A stretch of DNA of 64,000 nucleotides from Steinernema hermaphroditum (taxonomy: Eukaryota; Nematoda; Chromadorea; Rhabditida; Steinernematidae). The notes below the pieces were generated by a model that did not search any database, was not told the DNA's origin, and saw only the letters and a program-made list of their open reading frames with translations. The position numbers and the translations under genes are program-made. Location of the stretch: the NCBI GenBank assembly GCA_030435675.1, contig CM059624.1, forward strand, positions 3,930,769 through 3,994,768. Reading direction: 5' to 3'. This document shows, in pieces, positions 21,205 through 32,679 of this stretch (positions are counted from its first letter, which is position 1; every line of letters begins with the position of its first letter).

Positions 21205-22014
21205 ATGGATAGCGTCCCGTTTGCTTTTTGCGATGCCGTTGCCGCGACTATCAGCAATATTCGCCTGGCCTCGGAAAATAGCAAAAAGATCGGATCGGGA
21301 TGGGCATTTGCTTTCCAGCATCATGCCGGCAATCGAAAGTGGTTTATGCTTGAACTGCATTGCGATGGAAGTAATTTTTCTTATGAATATGATAGCGATC
21401 TAATGAAAAGAACACAGGAGAAATATTTGTGTATCAGCACGTTTCAACTTTTCGATGGTTCTAGAACGCATACGACGAACGCCTCTTTAAGCGAAATTCA
21501 GAATATTGTCAAGAAACTTCGACGTTACTTTCGGTTCCCGAAAATCCATATCAACGGATATTCGGAGAAGCTTCTACCTCTACTTGAAGATATGAACTTC
21601 CACATGATTGATGCATTCATGTATACTGAGGTTATAGAGCAATTCGTTATGAGCCAGATGGAACGCGGATATTTGCAAGATCTCAGAATCTACCAGGGCG
21701 GATGGTCGCACGAATTTCTCACCAAACTTCTTGTGATAATGCCGACCTTGGTCTGTTTATATGCTGAAGATGGCACAGGACTTGCGTTGACAATGGAAGG
21801 ACTAGCAACTCTCTTTGAGTCACAACCTCCACTTTCAAAGAGGCACATGTACGTGCCTGTGACTTTTTCAATGGACGACTTGGTCAACTACAGAAAGAAT
21901 GAGCAAACCGATTGTTCAGAAGAAATTATTTCGTGGCGGCGAGCGGACGGTGTTACTATCGACGTAACGTATTGGCCAGGGAGCATTGCCTTGCATGTAA
22001 AGAAAAGTTTGTAA
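21205..22014 (+). CDS. Uncharacterised MD-VPF family protein (F-box-like, lineage-specific)
   Basis: Single-exon frame of 269 residues beginning MDSVPFAFCDAVAATISN. The start was chosen at this Met because the second copy in the window (60361) begins the same way (MDTVPFIFCDAVVSTLTY). The body alternates hydrophobic and charged segments and looks like a small globular or repeat protein (KKLRRYFRFPKIHINGYSEK, YRKNEQTD); no signal peptide or membrane segment is seen. I recall large families with this opening in some nematodes, where the start resembles a degenerate F-box, but no binding function can be claimed. An AATAAA lies about 15 nt after the stop. Upstream DNA is repeat-derived. Confidence 0.7.
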   Translation: MDSVPFAFCDAVAATISNIRLASENSKKIGSGWAFAFQHHAGNRKWFMLELHCDGSNFSYEYDSDLMKRTQEKYLCISTFQLFDGSRTHTTNASLSEIQNIVKKLRRYFRFPKIHINGYSEKLLPLLEDMNFHMIDAFMYTEVIEQFVMSQMERGYLQDLRIYQGGWSHEFLTKLLVIMPTLVCLYAEDGTGLALTMEGLATLFESQPPLSKRHMYVPVTFSMDDLVNYRKNEQTDCSEEIISWRRADGVTIDVTYWPGSIALHVKKSL

Positions 22015-22471
22015 TTGCTAAGAAGTTTGAATAAAATGTAATACAAACTAGAACACCGTGAGCAGTTGTGCAATACCGATTTAACGGCAAACTCCGTGGC
22101 AGTTGTGAGTCTCCCGGCTTCCAGGGGGAATTGGGACACCCGGAAGCCGTAGTCCAGTCCTTAAGGCTTAAAAAATGAAAGAGCGATTTCCATTCCAATG
22201 AATCGCAATAGAAAGAACCGTACTGAAATGCAAATGATGTCATCTGCAAGACAGATCGTGTGCCTACGTGCAGAACGCAACTTCGATCGGATCGCATTTG
22301 TCGCGATCTCGAATGCTGCAATACTCGAAAGTGACACCTTTGTCATAATCCCACGCGCCCTTCCATTTGCAACTTCCCAATTGTTCTTGGGATCAAAAGA
22401 GTAGAGCATAATGACCCATTTGTCTACCTACTAAAGTGCTGCTTTGAAATCTTTGGGTCATATTTCACGCT
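22015..22471. other. Spacer between two plus-strand genes
   Basis: Holds the polyadenylation signal of the upstream gene and a short block (aatgatgtcatctgcaagacag, in parts) also seen near 20630. No gene is supported. Confidence 0.35.
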
Positions 22472-23235
22472 ATGACTTCTGTTATTCATCGGATTTTCAT
22501 TTTCTCGCTCCTGATCTCGCCTCTTTATTGCTGCACACCAATGGCGCCTCCAGACAAAGTGAATCAACCTGTTACCACAAGTAACTAAGAGCTCTCCTTC
22601 TCCCATAAGATATATCGTAGCGACGGCACCCGACACGACAACAGAAGTGGAAACTACAACTACTGAAAAGCCAACAAAAGAGCCAACGACGACAACGACA
22701 ATGGCAACGACGACGACAACAACGACAACTACAATGGCCACGACAACGACAGGTTTTTCCATCTATCTAGTGGTATGTGAAATGTTCGGTTTCAGAAAAA
22801 CCCGAAACAACGACAGAAGAGCCGAAATGTGCCAATGGTGAAGCGTATCAGAAGGGCGAGGACGGAAAGAACTACTGCTGTCCAAAGGGTGAATCGCTGC
22901 AAAAGGTTATGGACGGAAAGCCGATTTGCTGTAAGAATGGACACGAGCTGAAGGGAATTTTCAAAGAAGAACCGAAATGCTGTGAAAGGGACAGCAGGTA
23001 CTATAAAGAGTACGGAGCTTGTTGCGCAAAGGGGAGAGTTTATCAAACGTATGGGAGTGTTGGACAGTGCTGCGACGACGATGGATCCACGCTAAAGAGG
23101 GCGTCAAACGGAAAGGTGATCTGCTGTGAAGCCAACACTACACCTCTAGTAGCTCCGGATGGCCATATGGAATGTTGTCTAGCACACCACACAAAAGTAG
23201 AATTAGATCCACAGAGAAAGTATAAATGTACTTAA
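22472..23235 (+). CDS. Secreted protein: Thr-rich mucin-like linker plus seven Cys-Cys repeats
   Basis: Three exons, 22472-22580, 22621-22752 and 22796-23235, join in phase to 226 residues (introns 40 and 43 nt). Residues 1-20 are a signal peptide (IHRIFIFSLLISPLYC). Residues about 34-85 are almost all Thr with Glu, Pro, Lys and Met, a likely O-glycosylated stalk. The C-terminal part has seven adjacent cysteine pairs spaced by 15, 15, 12, 14, 16 and 15 residues (YCCPKGESLQKVMDG, PICCKNGHELKGIFK, PKCCERDS, ACCAKGRVYQTYGS, QCCDDDGSTLKRAS, VICCEANTTP, MECCLAHH). Several units share CC-x-x-G and a DG or NG turn before the next pair. It is probably a disulfide-rich extracellular, surface-coat or excretory product. 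I do not know the domain. The exon 2 donor (G|gttttt) is weak, but only it keeps the frame. Confidence 0.75.
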
Positions 23236-23694
23236 GTTTTGTTATTATATGACATCCACGTAACCAAAGATTTTTGTTTGTGAATTTTGTTTTCTGCCAT
23301 TTGTAAGAATAAATGTTCCGCTTTAACGGATAACTTCTGAATATGTTTTGCTATCTGTAGGTCAAAAAACGGCTGGTACACGTTTGAGCGGAAGCTGAGA
23401 GAATAGATTATGGATTGTGTTTTTGAATAAGCCACTCCGTCTTGACAGTCATCTGGACCACATGGACGGCCCAAATAATTGAATGGGATTCTTGATGCAC
23501 AGTCACTAAGCGTTCGCACTCTGACTCAGTTTCTCGTTAAACGTCGTGATGTGGAGAAATCCAAGAAAGATAGTTCATGCCTTGGAATTTATGTTCGGAT
23601 TGAGAACTTTCCACAGCCAGATCAGCCAGATGCTATCAGTTCTTTTTTGGCATGGCTGCTATGTTTCAGATTTATGTATGTGAATTTTGAATAT
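23236..23694. other. Intergenic, nothing recognised
   Basis: Includes an AATAAA near 23308. Small frames on both strands lack any supporting feature. Confidence 0.3.
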
Positions 23695-24106
23695 TATTGG
23701 GTTAGAGCATAAGTTCATGCGGTTTTTTTTTATCTGCGTTTTTTGCAAATTGTAAAAGTCGTCTATTTCGCCCTCCAAGAGCTGATGTGGGAGATTCTTC
23801 CACACACACTGTATTCTTCAAACTTAGCACTAACGGACTATTATCTGTTCCGCACGCTGTCAGACCATATGAGGGGTGTTTCATTCGAAAATAACGAAGC
23901 ACTCCAAACCTGGATCAACGACTTCTTCGACTCTAGACCTGCTGATTTTGTGAGAACAAGAATCGATGAACTGGTGGACCGGTGGGAGCAGGTCGTGGAC
24001 AACAACAATGAATGTGTTGTTGATTAATGCCTTTTTACTGTAGTTGCATAAAAGATCATTTTTCAATCGACAAAAAAACTGCACGAACTTATGCTCCAAC
24101 CCAATA
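23695..24106 (+). mobile_element. Internally deleted mariner element
   Basis: A 412-bp element with terminal inverted repeats tattgggtta/ggagcataagttc-tgc matching at 24 of 26 positions. Inside, an open frame (about 23785-24027) encodes only the last third of a mariner transposase: LPHTLYSSNLALTDYYLF, a linker, then DELVDRWEQVVDNNNECVVD and a stop. The N-terminal DNA-binding domain and the first catalytic acids are deleted, so it cannot move on its own. Confidence 0.85.
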
Positions 24107-24930
24107 GATCCCACCAGAAGATTCCGGAACTGGCTGAGCATGTTGTTCGAGTTCCGGAACTGGCTGAGCTACACCTGCGCTTTTTGTGACTGCGGCTGTT
24201 CTAATTCTGCACTTCTGACATTATTTCCGGAATGATACAGTGATCAAGTACTATTGGTGTAGCAAGTAACATCCAAATCTTACGGTGTCACGTCCGAATC
24301 TTCCGTTGCGGGGACTTTACCACTATGAACTCTAACTCGGACCCTCCCTAAAGAGTAATAATACTATCTGTTTGGTGTGTATCCAAGGTTCACAAAACCG
24401 GAAGGTTCTCCAAATGTAGTAGAGCAAGCTCGTAGATATTATTTACAGAAAAAACAATGGTGAAAACTGGTCACTGTACTTCAATGTAAGCCAACAAATA
24501 AGAAAGAGGCCATATTTCTATCTTCAAATTGATTGTGGTTGTCGAGTGCTCTGTGAATGTGGTGCTAGTATGCAATGCTATGCAGAACGTATGCGATGCC
24601 TGCGAAACAGTAAAAATGCATTTAAACCTTCTCCCGCCAGCTAGCCTACGTCGAGAATCAAAAATCAGTGCCCCAATCAATCATAATCTGTCATTTCCCG
24701 TGCACTTTCGGTCAAACTCGCGCACCGAACGACGGATAAGTCTCGACGATCCCGCGACGCCACAGCGTCGCTATAGATTTTCGATGACCGACGCATCGAC
24801 GTGGGTGGTGGCCGCAGGTCACGTCGCGCGGCTGCGCTTCCGACTGCACATCTCCTCCGTCTGTCAATGTTTATAGTCGAGAATCGTGAAATTGAGACTC
24901 TCGCGTTCCGAGCACCGTCCCCCAGTTTGC
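24107..24930. other. Upstream region of aps-2
   Basis: Contains a short tandem duplication (ttccggaactggctgagc at about 24122 and 24153). The DNA becomes GC-richer towards the gene (24720-24850), as expected of a promoter. No other gene is seen. Confidence 0.35.
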
Positions 24931-24939
24931 CATTTTCAG
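24931..24939 (+). promoter_or_regulatory. Candidate spliced-leader acceptor before aps-2
   Basis: The sequence cattttcag ends 11 nt before the aps-2 ATG and no upstream coding exon is required, consistent with SL trans-splicing. Confidence 0.6.
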
Positions 24940-24950
24940 AACTCGTCAGA

Positions 24951-26577
24951 ATGATCCGCTTCATTCTGATCCAGAATCGCGCGGGCAAGACGCGCCTCGC
25001 GAAGTGGTACATGCACTTCGACGACGACGAGAAACAGAAACTGATCGAGGAGGTGCACGCATGCGTCACCGTCCGCGACGCGAAACACACCAACTTCGTC
25101 GAGGTGAGCTTGCGGCTCTCGCGCCTATGCAAACGTCGCCGTTTTAGTTCCGAAACTTCAAAATCGTCTATCGACGATATGCGGGTCTCTACTTCTGTAT
25201 CTGCGTGGATATCATGGACAACAATCTGTACTACTTAGAGGCCATCCACAACTTCGTCGAGGTCTTAAACGAGTATTTCCACAACGTTTGTGAACTCGAT
25301 CTGGTCTTTAACTTCTATAAGGTATGTCCATGTTTTGATACAAAAAGTGCGATTGTAGGGTAGTTGGGACCTTATTTTGGGTGGCCCAAAAAGAGCATCC
25401 AAAAAGCAGTCTGAAATGTCATTTTCATGAGCACCCAGGCGTGAGACCGGACGGTTACTTTCAGTTTATGCTTCTCTTTCTCATTTTCCGACCGATCTCG
25501 GCCTCGCATGCCCATGGAAATGACATTTTTTCAGGCGACTGTTTAGGTGCTTTTTTGGACCACCCTGTATTTCCTGGACTAATTGCCTTGATGTATTGAA
25601 ATCAGTGAAGCAAACTGAGCCGGAGCCGAGTCACCTAAGCCAGGCCGAGCCGATAATTTGAGTTGGCCAACTGTGCCGGGCCGGCTCCATCTCGGATTGC
25701 GGAATTTCGCCGAGTTAGCTTCACTGATTGAGACACAACGAGCCAAAACCATTTGCTAAGATTGCTAGATGCATTCATAATTGCCAATTTTTCAAACTTC
25801 TTATTTATGTAGAACAAAGCGTTCTTGTATGCCGAGGACAGCGACTACAATTTCCTCGGCATAGTTTTCAGAAGAGCGACGTGAAGATCAGCTTCATTGT
25901 AGGCAGTTGATTTCACCGGGCTGTATGATTTCGAGCTATATCATAAGGCCATTTCATTCACTATGCCATATTGAGTAGAATGAAACCAAAACGAAGTAGA
26001 AGGTTTGACTGTTTATCCCATCGGGTTTGATCGAAAGCTATTAATTCACGAGGAAATCAGTAATGGAGGTATCGTGGGTGGCCAGATGAACTTGGTTCGA
26101 GTTAACCACTATGGATACCAGGCAGAATCGGATCGTCATACGCGTAGCGGCAACCGCTCGGCGATCTTCGATTCTATCGGTTGAAACGTTACCCTTCTTT
26201 CCTCATAGTTCCTTTACGTGAATTCCCATTCATGGCACCCACTTCAAATCATTACATTAGTGCTGAACGTTATATTCCGATCGCTGTATTGATCGGATAC
26301 CCTGATTCCTTCTGTCGATGTCATAATCAGCTGTTCGTCCGCTCGTCGACTTGGATAACCGATGCTGAACATCCTTGATCATGATAACATGAACCTAGGC
26401 AATTATGGTCTTCGTCCAAAAATGCTACCTATACTCCCCCTCCTCGGACCGTATGCTGACCTCCGTTCATTGCAGGTATACACCGTTGTCGACGAGATGT
26501 TCCTTGCCGGTGAGATCCGCGAAACGTCGCAGACCAAAGTGCTCAAGCAACTCCTCATGCTGACTTCACTCGAATGA
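24951..26577 (+). CDS. aps-2: AP-2 complex sigma subunit
   Basis: Three exons, 24951-25103, 25148-25321 and 26476-26577, give exactly 142 residues, the family's length. The protein is nearly identical to animal AP2S1: [73 protein letters not shown]. It forms the small longin-fold subunit of the AP-2 adaptor at the plasma membrane, which binds dileucine cargo signals and clathrin-coated pits. The ending LMLTSLE differs slightly from the vertebrate LMLQSLE. Intron 2 (1.15 kb) has taken in two short inverted-repeat elements (25379-25565 and 25601-25728). An SL-type acceptor precedes the ATG. Confidence 0.97.
25379..25565. mobile_element. Miniature inverted-repeat element in aps-2 intron 2
   Basis: Ends gggtggcccaaaaagagca and, reversed, gggtggtccaaaaaagcacc, with similarity continuing about 50 nt inward (aaatgtcattttcatg against aatgtcatttccatg). 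It is 187 bp with no coding capacity. Confidence 0.65.
25601..25728. mobile_element. Short inverted-repeat element, GAGCCG-rich
   Basis: Begins atcagtgaagcaaactgagc and ends with the inverse (ttagcttcactgat). The interior is rich in gagccggagccgag, a motif also abundant at 57120-57430, which suggests a shared family. Confidence 0.5.
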
Positions 26578-26828
26578 TCGCCGCCGTCTTTCGCTCATCC
26601 CAACTTCAGTCGTTCCCTATGGCCATCGTCTCTACAAAAGAAAAAACTCTCACATTTGGTGCATTCTCTTTCTCGCGATTGTCATAGATTCGTAGTTGTG
26701 TGCATGTTTGTATATTGAAGTTGCCCACATCTCCCACAAGTCGACCTTCTCGTCTCCTTCGCATAATTGATGGTTGTAATTTATTCCATATTAGATGATA
26801 TAAGTCAAATCAAATTATAATTATTATA

Positions 26829-29776
26829 TTAAGACTGCCGCTGTTCGGTGCCGTCGTCATTAAATACTGCGCTTATTTCGGATTCAAGTTCGGTGAGGCC
26901 CTGACGAGTTCGCTCGTCCCAGCGTTTTATCAGGGTGCACGCCTGAAACCAGTGTGCTTGAGGGGAGTTTTTGATAGGTTTGATAGGTCTTTCAGTCTCA
27001 GCAGCAGCTGTGCTTTTGTATTCCAAAAGTAGAAAGTTGTAATTTACTTGACACAATCGGATCGTACCCCAATACAGTTGAAGTTTTCGGATTTTAGCCG
27101 AAAAAGTGCATTTCTTGCAGTGTGGACCAATTGAGTCCTATCCAGAAGCTTTCAAGTAGACTGGCCTCATCCCAACATCGCATCCCAACAGGATAAAAAA
27201 TGAAACCGAACAGTGATGAAAAATTGAGTCCAATTAGCGATCAAACCTGAGAAACCCGAATCCAAAAATTTGTTCGGTCACGTTTTTTAATAGTACTGGA
27301 CCTTGATGTTGGGGCAAAGCTAATTCAGTCGAACATTTTGGATCGGACTTCAAGATTACTCCGTGCTGCAAAAAAAAATTCGGATTTTACTCTCATCGGG
27401 CTTAGACTTCATTGTGAAAACGTTATAAAGCTACGAGATAAGTGGAACAAATCTAATTGCTAGTTCACATAATGCATGTGACCCATACGATACCGAAACA
27501 TTTTACTCATTCCGGCTCGAAAATCATTGGACTCGCTTCGTTCCCTCGCATCATTGGGCTTCGACCGAGCGGTCTACTGTGTGGTCTGCGGAGAGGGTCA
27601 CTCACATTATGGGAACTAAACGTTTTCAGACAGTTCCATAAAGGTGAAAGACAACATTATCTGTTCGAAGAATTTACGCATTTCCAGAATGACCTTATAC
27701 CTCGAGGCAGAAGCTAAATACTGTGGAAAGTACAGAGAATTGGGCTTGAAGATAGACTAGTCCCTATATACAGAATGATTGCGCCCTATCTCCGAGAGGA
27801 GCGGTCGAAATTGTTCAGAACGTCCGGGAAGATAGGCAGAATGAGTTGCTCTTTTCCGTACTTAGGATATGATGTTCTTAAAAGTCTCAAAAAACAGGCT
27901 GGCCCTGTCATAACTTGCTAGATTTTATCTGTTTTAGCCCCTTGTCCTCCTACTTCTACTAACTCACATCTCTTATCCTGTTATGTACATTCCGCAGTTT
28001 GGACATCTGGTTGGATACCACAGTTTGGGTGACAAAGGCGTCCTGAAGAAACTCCTCTTCTAGGAACGACTGCTGCTCACAGTGCGTGTCGATGAGAGTC
28101 TGAAGAGATTTCAAGGTGTGTATAGTCAAGCTGCTGCATGAAGTGATCATGGGTCGGAGATTGGTGGAACAGCTGAGATCGGCAATCATTTCGCGTCGGT
28201 CTTCGATGGAAACAAAGGCTGTTTTCGTGAGAACATGGTCCCGATTGGTCAGGTGGTGCGTGAGACCACAAGATCCACAAAGAGGTTGCTCCAGATCGCC
28301 ATCACATGTTTCACAATAGAAACTCTTCTCCGGTTGTAGAGTATCGGAGCAAGTGAAGCATTGAACTCCCTCTCCTGACGATTCGCTGGCGGAGAGCTGT
28401 TCCAAAATTTCTTAAAAATATGGCTTATCTGTAATGGTAAGCTGTATCGCCAAACCTTTCAAAGCCCTATTAGGAGGGAGTCGGGCGGTTTCGGTTTGAA
28501 AGGAGATCATCTGTCGACATAGCGGGCAGCACAGTTTGCGGTCACGCAAAAGACGCTCCTCGCAGTTATGGCAAAGAGTCTTAGCACAGCAAGGAAGTTG
28601 CTTAGGTTCGATGAACACCTCATAGCAGACGGGACAGGCGAGAGCGTTGTTGGTGACGAAGACCATGTCTTTAGACGAGGCAGGACTATCTGGAGGGGTC
28701 TCTTCTGGGGTTTCATTCTCTTCTAGTTCCATCGCGTACAAGTGAGCTTCTCCAGAGCAGTGTGCCAAGGCACATCGCCCAGAGAGGAAGAGGAAGTTCC
28801 CAGAGAAGGTGATGCGGCAGTTTTGGCGGAGACGGTGATTGGACCACTCGATTTTCAGGGGTGACAGAGTCATGGTACTAAATTCAAATGGGTATCAATG
28901 GTGTTCGGAAAGCTAAAGATTTGGACTGTGATCAATATCTTCCAGAAGTCTGGATCTAGCCAACGTTCACCATAATAGCTGGTGTGACCTGCTTCAATTG
29001 ACACCCATGAAAATGGCTCAAGAAAGACCTTCTATGCACGAGTCTTCCCACATGCTAACCTCATATCTTGTGCTCGCAAAACTCCATCGCTGTATCGTCC
29101 AGAAATCTTAGTCTACTCAATGTTCTATACATGAATGCTAACCTCATATCCAGCGCCATCCACTCGCAGTCGTCGGATGTCTCCCTTGGCGACGAACATA
29201 CAATATAGAGAACTCCTTGGGGGCCAACAGCTAAGCTAATGGATGCGTATTTGGCCATGTCAGGCGACCGGAGACGACTGATCTGAATCTCACGTCTGTT
29301 CCATCTTTCCTTCTCAAAGACTAGCGCAGCCGAAAAGTCGTGTAAAAGACAATGAGGCTTGTCGTTGTACAGAAAAACGACGGGTGTCGGATTGGCTAAA
29401 TCGCAAACAAAACGTATGTAATGAGCTCAAAGAACACACTTGTAGGGGGTGCAGGAAAGCGTATCTTGATTTGTTCTCCGATTGAGTAGACCTCACATTG
29501 ATCAGCTCTCGATTTCATGACGTAAGCTTCGGGGAGCATTTTAAAAAGGTCCCTGCAAGAGGTTCGGTTTGTTTCGGTGAAAATCTTCAAAACCTACGAC
29601 TTCATGTCCATGGAAACGGGTGAGCCAAGAAACCTGAATGTCCTCGAAAGAGTACCAATATCAATCGGCACATAGAAGGCTGTCCAGGTGGTTGAAGGCG
29701 ACCTGCTCAGGGTGCACCCTTCACATCTCGCAAAAACAAGAATCAGCTGATCATTGAGGTTGTAGACTTGTTTCAT
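26829..29776 (-). CDS. RING/B-box protein with a novel N-terminal region (TRIM-like)
   Basis: Six coding exons, 29598-29776, 29440-29552, 29143-29395, 28456-28877, 27968-28410 and 26829-26942, join in phase to 507 residues. The start is supported by an acatttag acceptor 6 nt before the ATG. Residues 1 to about 235 have repeated strand-like motifs ending in aromatic/Leu-Asp text (GVLYIVCSS, CEWMALDM, NFLFLSGRCALAHC, HLYAMELEE), which suggests a beta-propeller. A RING follows (CPVCYEVF...CHNC...CCPLC, about 285-320), but the usual C-x-H ligand pair reads CCAKTLC. A B-box comes next (CFTCSDT...CETC...CGSCGLTHH...RDH), then a helical region that runs into the last exon (KRWDERTRQGLTELESEI). It is probably a ubiquitin ligase. 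The N-terminal domain and the distant last exon are the least certain parts. No NHL or SPRY domain follows. Confidence 0.72.
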
Positions 29777-29782
29777 TGAGAA

Positions 29783-30545
29783 CTAAATGTACGACTTGGA
29801 ATGGTTCCATTGACATACTTCTCTACCCATGATAATGGCTTAAGAAGGGCTCTCTGACTCTCCTCAATTTGGAGTTGATGTAACTGACCCGTAGTCAAAT
29901 TTGCCGCGACCAGATACTTACTGTTGCAAAGGTAACTTCAAAGTATAGGCCTTGGACAACCTACAAGTTGCTTATGAAGACGGCATAGTTCCGGTAGATG
30001 GTGAAAGGAGCATCGTAGCGCCGATGGGAGCAGTGGAAGAAGCAGCTTGCCGAAGGCATGGCTATCGCGGCGACTATCCACAAATTCCGCTTTGCACGGC
30101 GGCGATGATAAGAAGGTGTAAACAGCGACATGGCGACACTGTTGTTTTTGTTTATTTTCCATCGGCCGCCCTTGTCGGTGTACCGTTTGGTAACAGTTTC
30201 GCTATTTAAACATTTGTAGCTTTGTCCATATCATGGACAATTGTTCGTATATTGACTTCACATGGTACAAATCGTTAAATACTGAAGTGATTAAAGAAGA
30301 TCAGACTACCTTGAACTACAAGATTACTTGGCACTCTGCACTAATACTGAACTCTTGATCCGAACTCACCCCTATGCTACCTGAAGCCATGTTTTCACGG
30401 TTGAGGAGTAAATGCAGATACCGCGACTAAAAAATAAAAAATAATAATAAAAAATGAGGTAAAGATAAATATCGTCTAGGCCGTAACACTTGCCAGGCTT
30501 CTATCGCTTCACAATTGGTATCACGTGGTCCATCTTGAATGCAAA
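29783..30545. other. Upstream of the RING/B-box gene, nothing firm
   Basis: Minus-strand frame 29938-30162 is open but has no domain. It could hold an upstream exon, yet no phase-compatible join to the gene was found. The rest is AT-rich. Confidence 0.3.
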
Positions 30546-31290
30546 AATGTACGATTTACGATTTTTACGATTTTACGATTTACGATTTATCTTCCCGAAT
30601 CAACGGGTTACGCCGTGCAGGACGTCTCATATATGCACAAAGAAGAACAGAGTCACACCGTGGTCGCTGATTTTCTTCTGATTTCGGTGGAGCAAACGAA
30701 TCCGAATAGAATGCAGCGCTCCCATTAGTTTGCGCGGGCATCGAAGTCGTGAAGAGCTGATTCCGGAAGTGGAATAGCGGTGGAGCAGAGCCAACGGAGC
30801 GGAGAGTCATCTTCGGTTCGGCTGGCGGCGTGGACTTCGGAGTTGCAACGCTTCTTCGGCTTCTCTGGCGGCGCGGGTAGAGTCGGGCGGTCGTGACGGG
30901 CTTTTTGGCGAGACGGTGGAACTACGGCTCCCTGGTGTTCCAGGCCTTCTGGGAGCCGGGGCGATCATTGCGCCAACAACGACGGCCGAGAACGACCGCT
31001 CATTTAACTCATTCGGCTCAGACAGCCTCAGAGAGAGAGAGAGAGCGAGTGGACGACCCGACCGATCGCTGGGGGCACAAATGAAAGACCAAAAATGTAC
31101 ATAATGTAAAATGTTTAGTAAGATTTGATCAATATTGAATACCCAATAATATCCTTACTGCCAGCACCTTTACTGCCAGCTGTGCACAGTTCAAAAGCCA
31201 AAGCCAAAAGCAAAAGCCAAAGACTCGTCTTCGATTTTACACGATTTATCTTCACGAATAAACGGCTTTACAATTTACGATTGCAATCAT
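30546..31290 (+). repeat. Dispersed repeat family A, copy 3, with tacgattt repeats
   Basis: 30546-30592 consists of acgatttacgattttt variants, echoed at 31228-31280. Between them, 30780-31090 carries the family A core (ggcgagacggtggaactacg, cctggtgttccag, acgacggccgagaacgaccg) and a gagagagagag tract. The reverse complement of its right part recurs at 62090-62200. Confidence 0.6.
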
Positions 31291-31941
31291 GGATGTCCAC
31301 TGTTCAGAAACGTTTTCTTGTGAATTTGCAGGCTTATAGTCTGCGCTAATCAAAACGTTCAATATGAGATGCGCTTCTACTGATCTCCTGAAAATAGCGG
31401 CTGATAGATATACCTACCTAGAGCTGTAAGATCTAAGGGAAATTGGCACTCTGCGTTGCACTCTTTTGATGCGAACTCCGAAGTCAGTCCTAGGCAGCCT
31501 CAAGCTGTGCCTTCTATGCCATGGGTAAATGACATCAACTGAACGAGGAAATCAATGTGGAAGTAGTTTAAATTTATGCATCCCATCATTTTATGCCGGG
31601 ATTCAAGATATAGCAAGCAATGGCCTTATATTTATTACATGGGGGATCCCTGTCTTCGACTGTGATGCCGTGCTCCGTGCCAATGCCAGAAAAAGGCCAG
31701 TATCTACGGTGTTGTTACCTCCCGACTCCAGCCATTGAAGCCGAAGAAGTTCTAAGTCTTGATTGATGGGATGGCACACTGCACTCTACTCGGACATCCT
31801 GTCATGTGCCGAATAAAGAAGAAGATCAGTAATTCTTTCCAACTTTTTTCAAAATATAATCTTCCATGGTTGACTGATTCACGAGAAAATTTTATTTCAG
31901 TTCACCGATAATATTTATACATAACATGGTATTTTCCTCTT
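31291..31941. other. Intergenic, nothing recognised
   Basis: Short frames only. It lies downstream of the minus-strand membrane gene. Confidence 0.3.
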
Positions 31942-32679
31942 CTAAAACACACCAACACTCCATCGATCAGCTCCAGTAGTGCACACAAGAAGAGCAAAAT
32001 CTGAAACGCTTAAGTAATTCGCATAAGCTGTAATATTTCTCACAGCTGCTGCGACCCAGCCCCATATAACATAGCGCACGTCAAATCCGGAACCGCTTTG
32101 CTCGACTAGTTCTTTCTTCATAATCGAAGCCATATGACTAAATCCAGTTGCATACCACGTTTCCACTCCACCGAGTGTTAGATAGACTATGAAGGCTATG
32201 AAAGCGAAGATTATTTGCTGAAACAGTGCAAGGAGGCTGTAAAAAGCTCTAACTTACAGGTCCATTGAGAGCGCTTCCAGTCTTATATTTCAAACAGGTG
32301 AACATGAAGGAAGGAACTGAGAAGATTAGTGATATAATCATGATCGGAATTTGACCCCAAATACTAAAGTGGTTATGAGAATTGTGGTCACGTCTCACCC
32401 ATGGCCTCCTTTCTGAATATAATTGACATTAGAACTCCAATGGCCAACGTTCAGAGGCATGCTTTTCTTCACTATGCCTTGCGGAGGACAGTAGTACCCA
32501 TGCCAACTTCCTTTCGTTACCCAGAAACATGATCCTGGAGCTATTAGAATCAGTGCTGTGGACGCAGCTACTAGAAGCTGGAAAAGGACATGAGACGTGG
32601 TTACCTTGATTTTACCTACGAAAACAAGCGCTCGGAGAAAAAGAGAAATCGCAGTCAGAGAAGGCATGTCGAGAAACAA
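31942..32679 (-). CDS. Multi-pass (probably four-helix) membrane protein
   Basis: Exons 32399-32679, 32258-32363 and 31942-32217 join in phase to 220 residues. A likely extra intron inside the first exon (gtaggt...ttttccag, 42 nt, in frame) would give 206 residues and a cleaner first helix (AISLFLRALVF followed by LLVAASTALILIAP). Helix 1 is followed by an extracellular-type loop with tryptophans and cysteines (CFWVTKGSWHGYYCPPQ, then GHWSSNVNY), helix 2 (IPIMIISLIFSVPSFMF), helix 3 (IIFAFIAFIVYLTLGGV) and a weaker helix 4 (YVIWGWVAAAV). The topology recalls claudin/MARVEL-like worm proteins, but I cannot name the family. The true start may be MPSLTAIS at 32667. Confidence 0.6.

Noticed and set aside
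29938..30162. Possible first exon of the RING/B-box gene
   Set aside because: No donor/acceptor pair joins it in phase to 29598-29782, whereas an SL-type acceptor 6 nt before 29776 explains the start.
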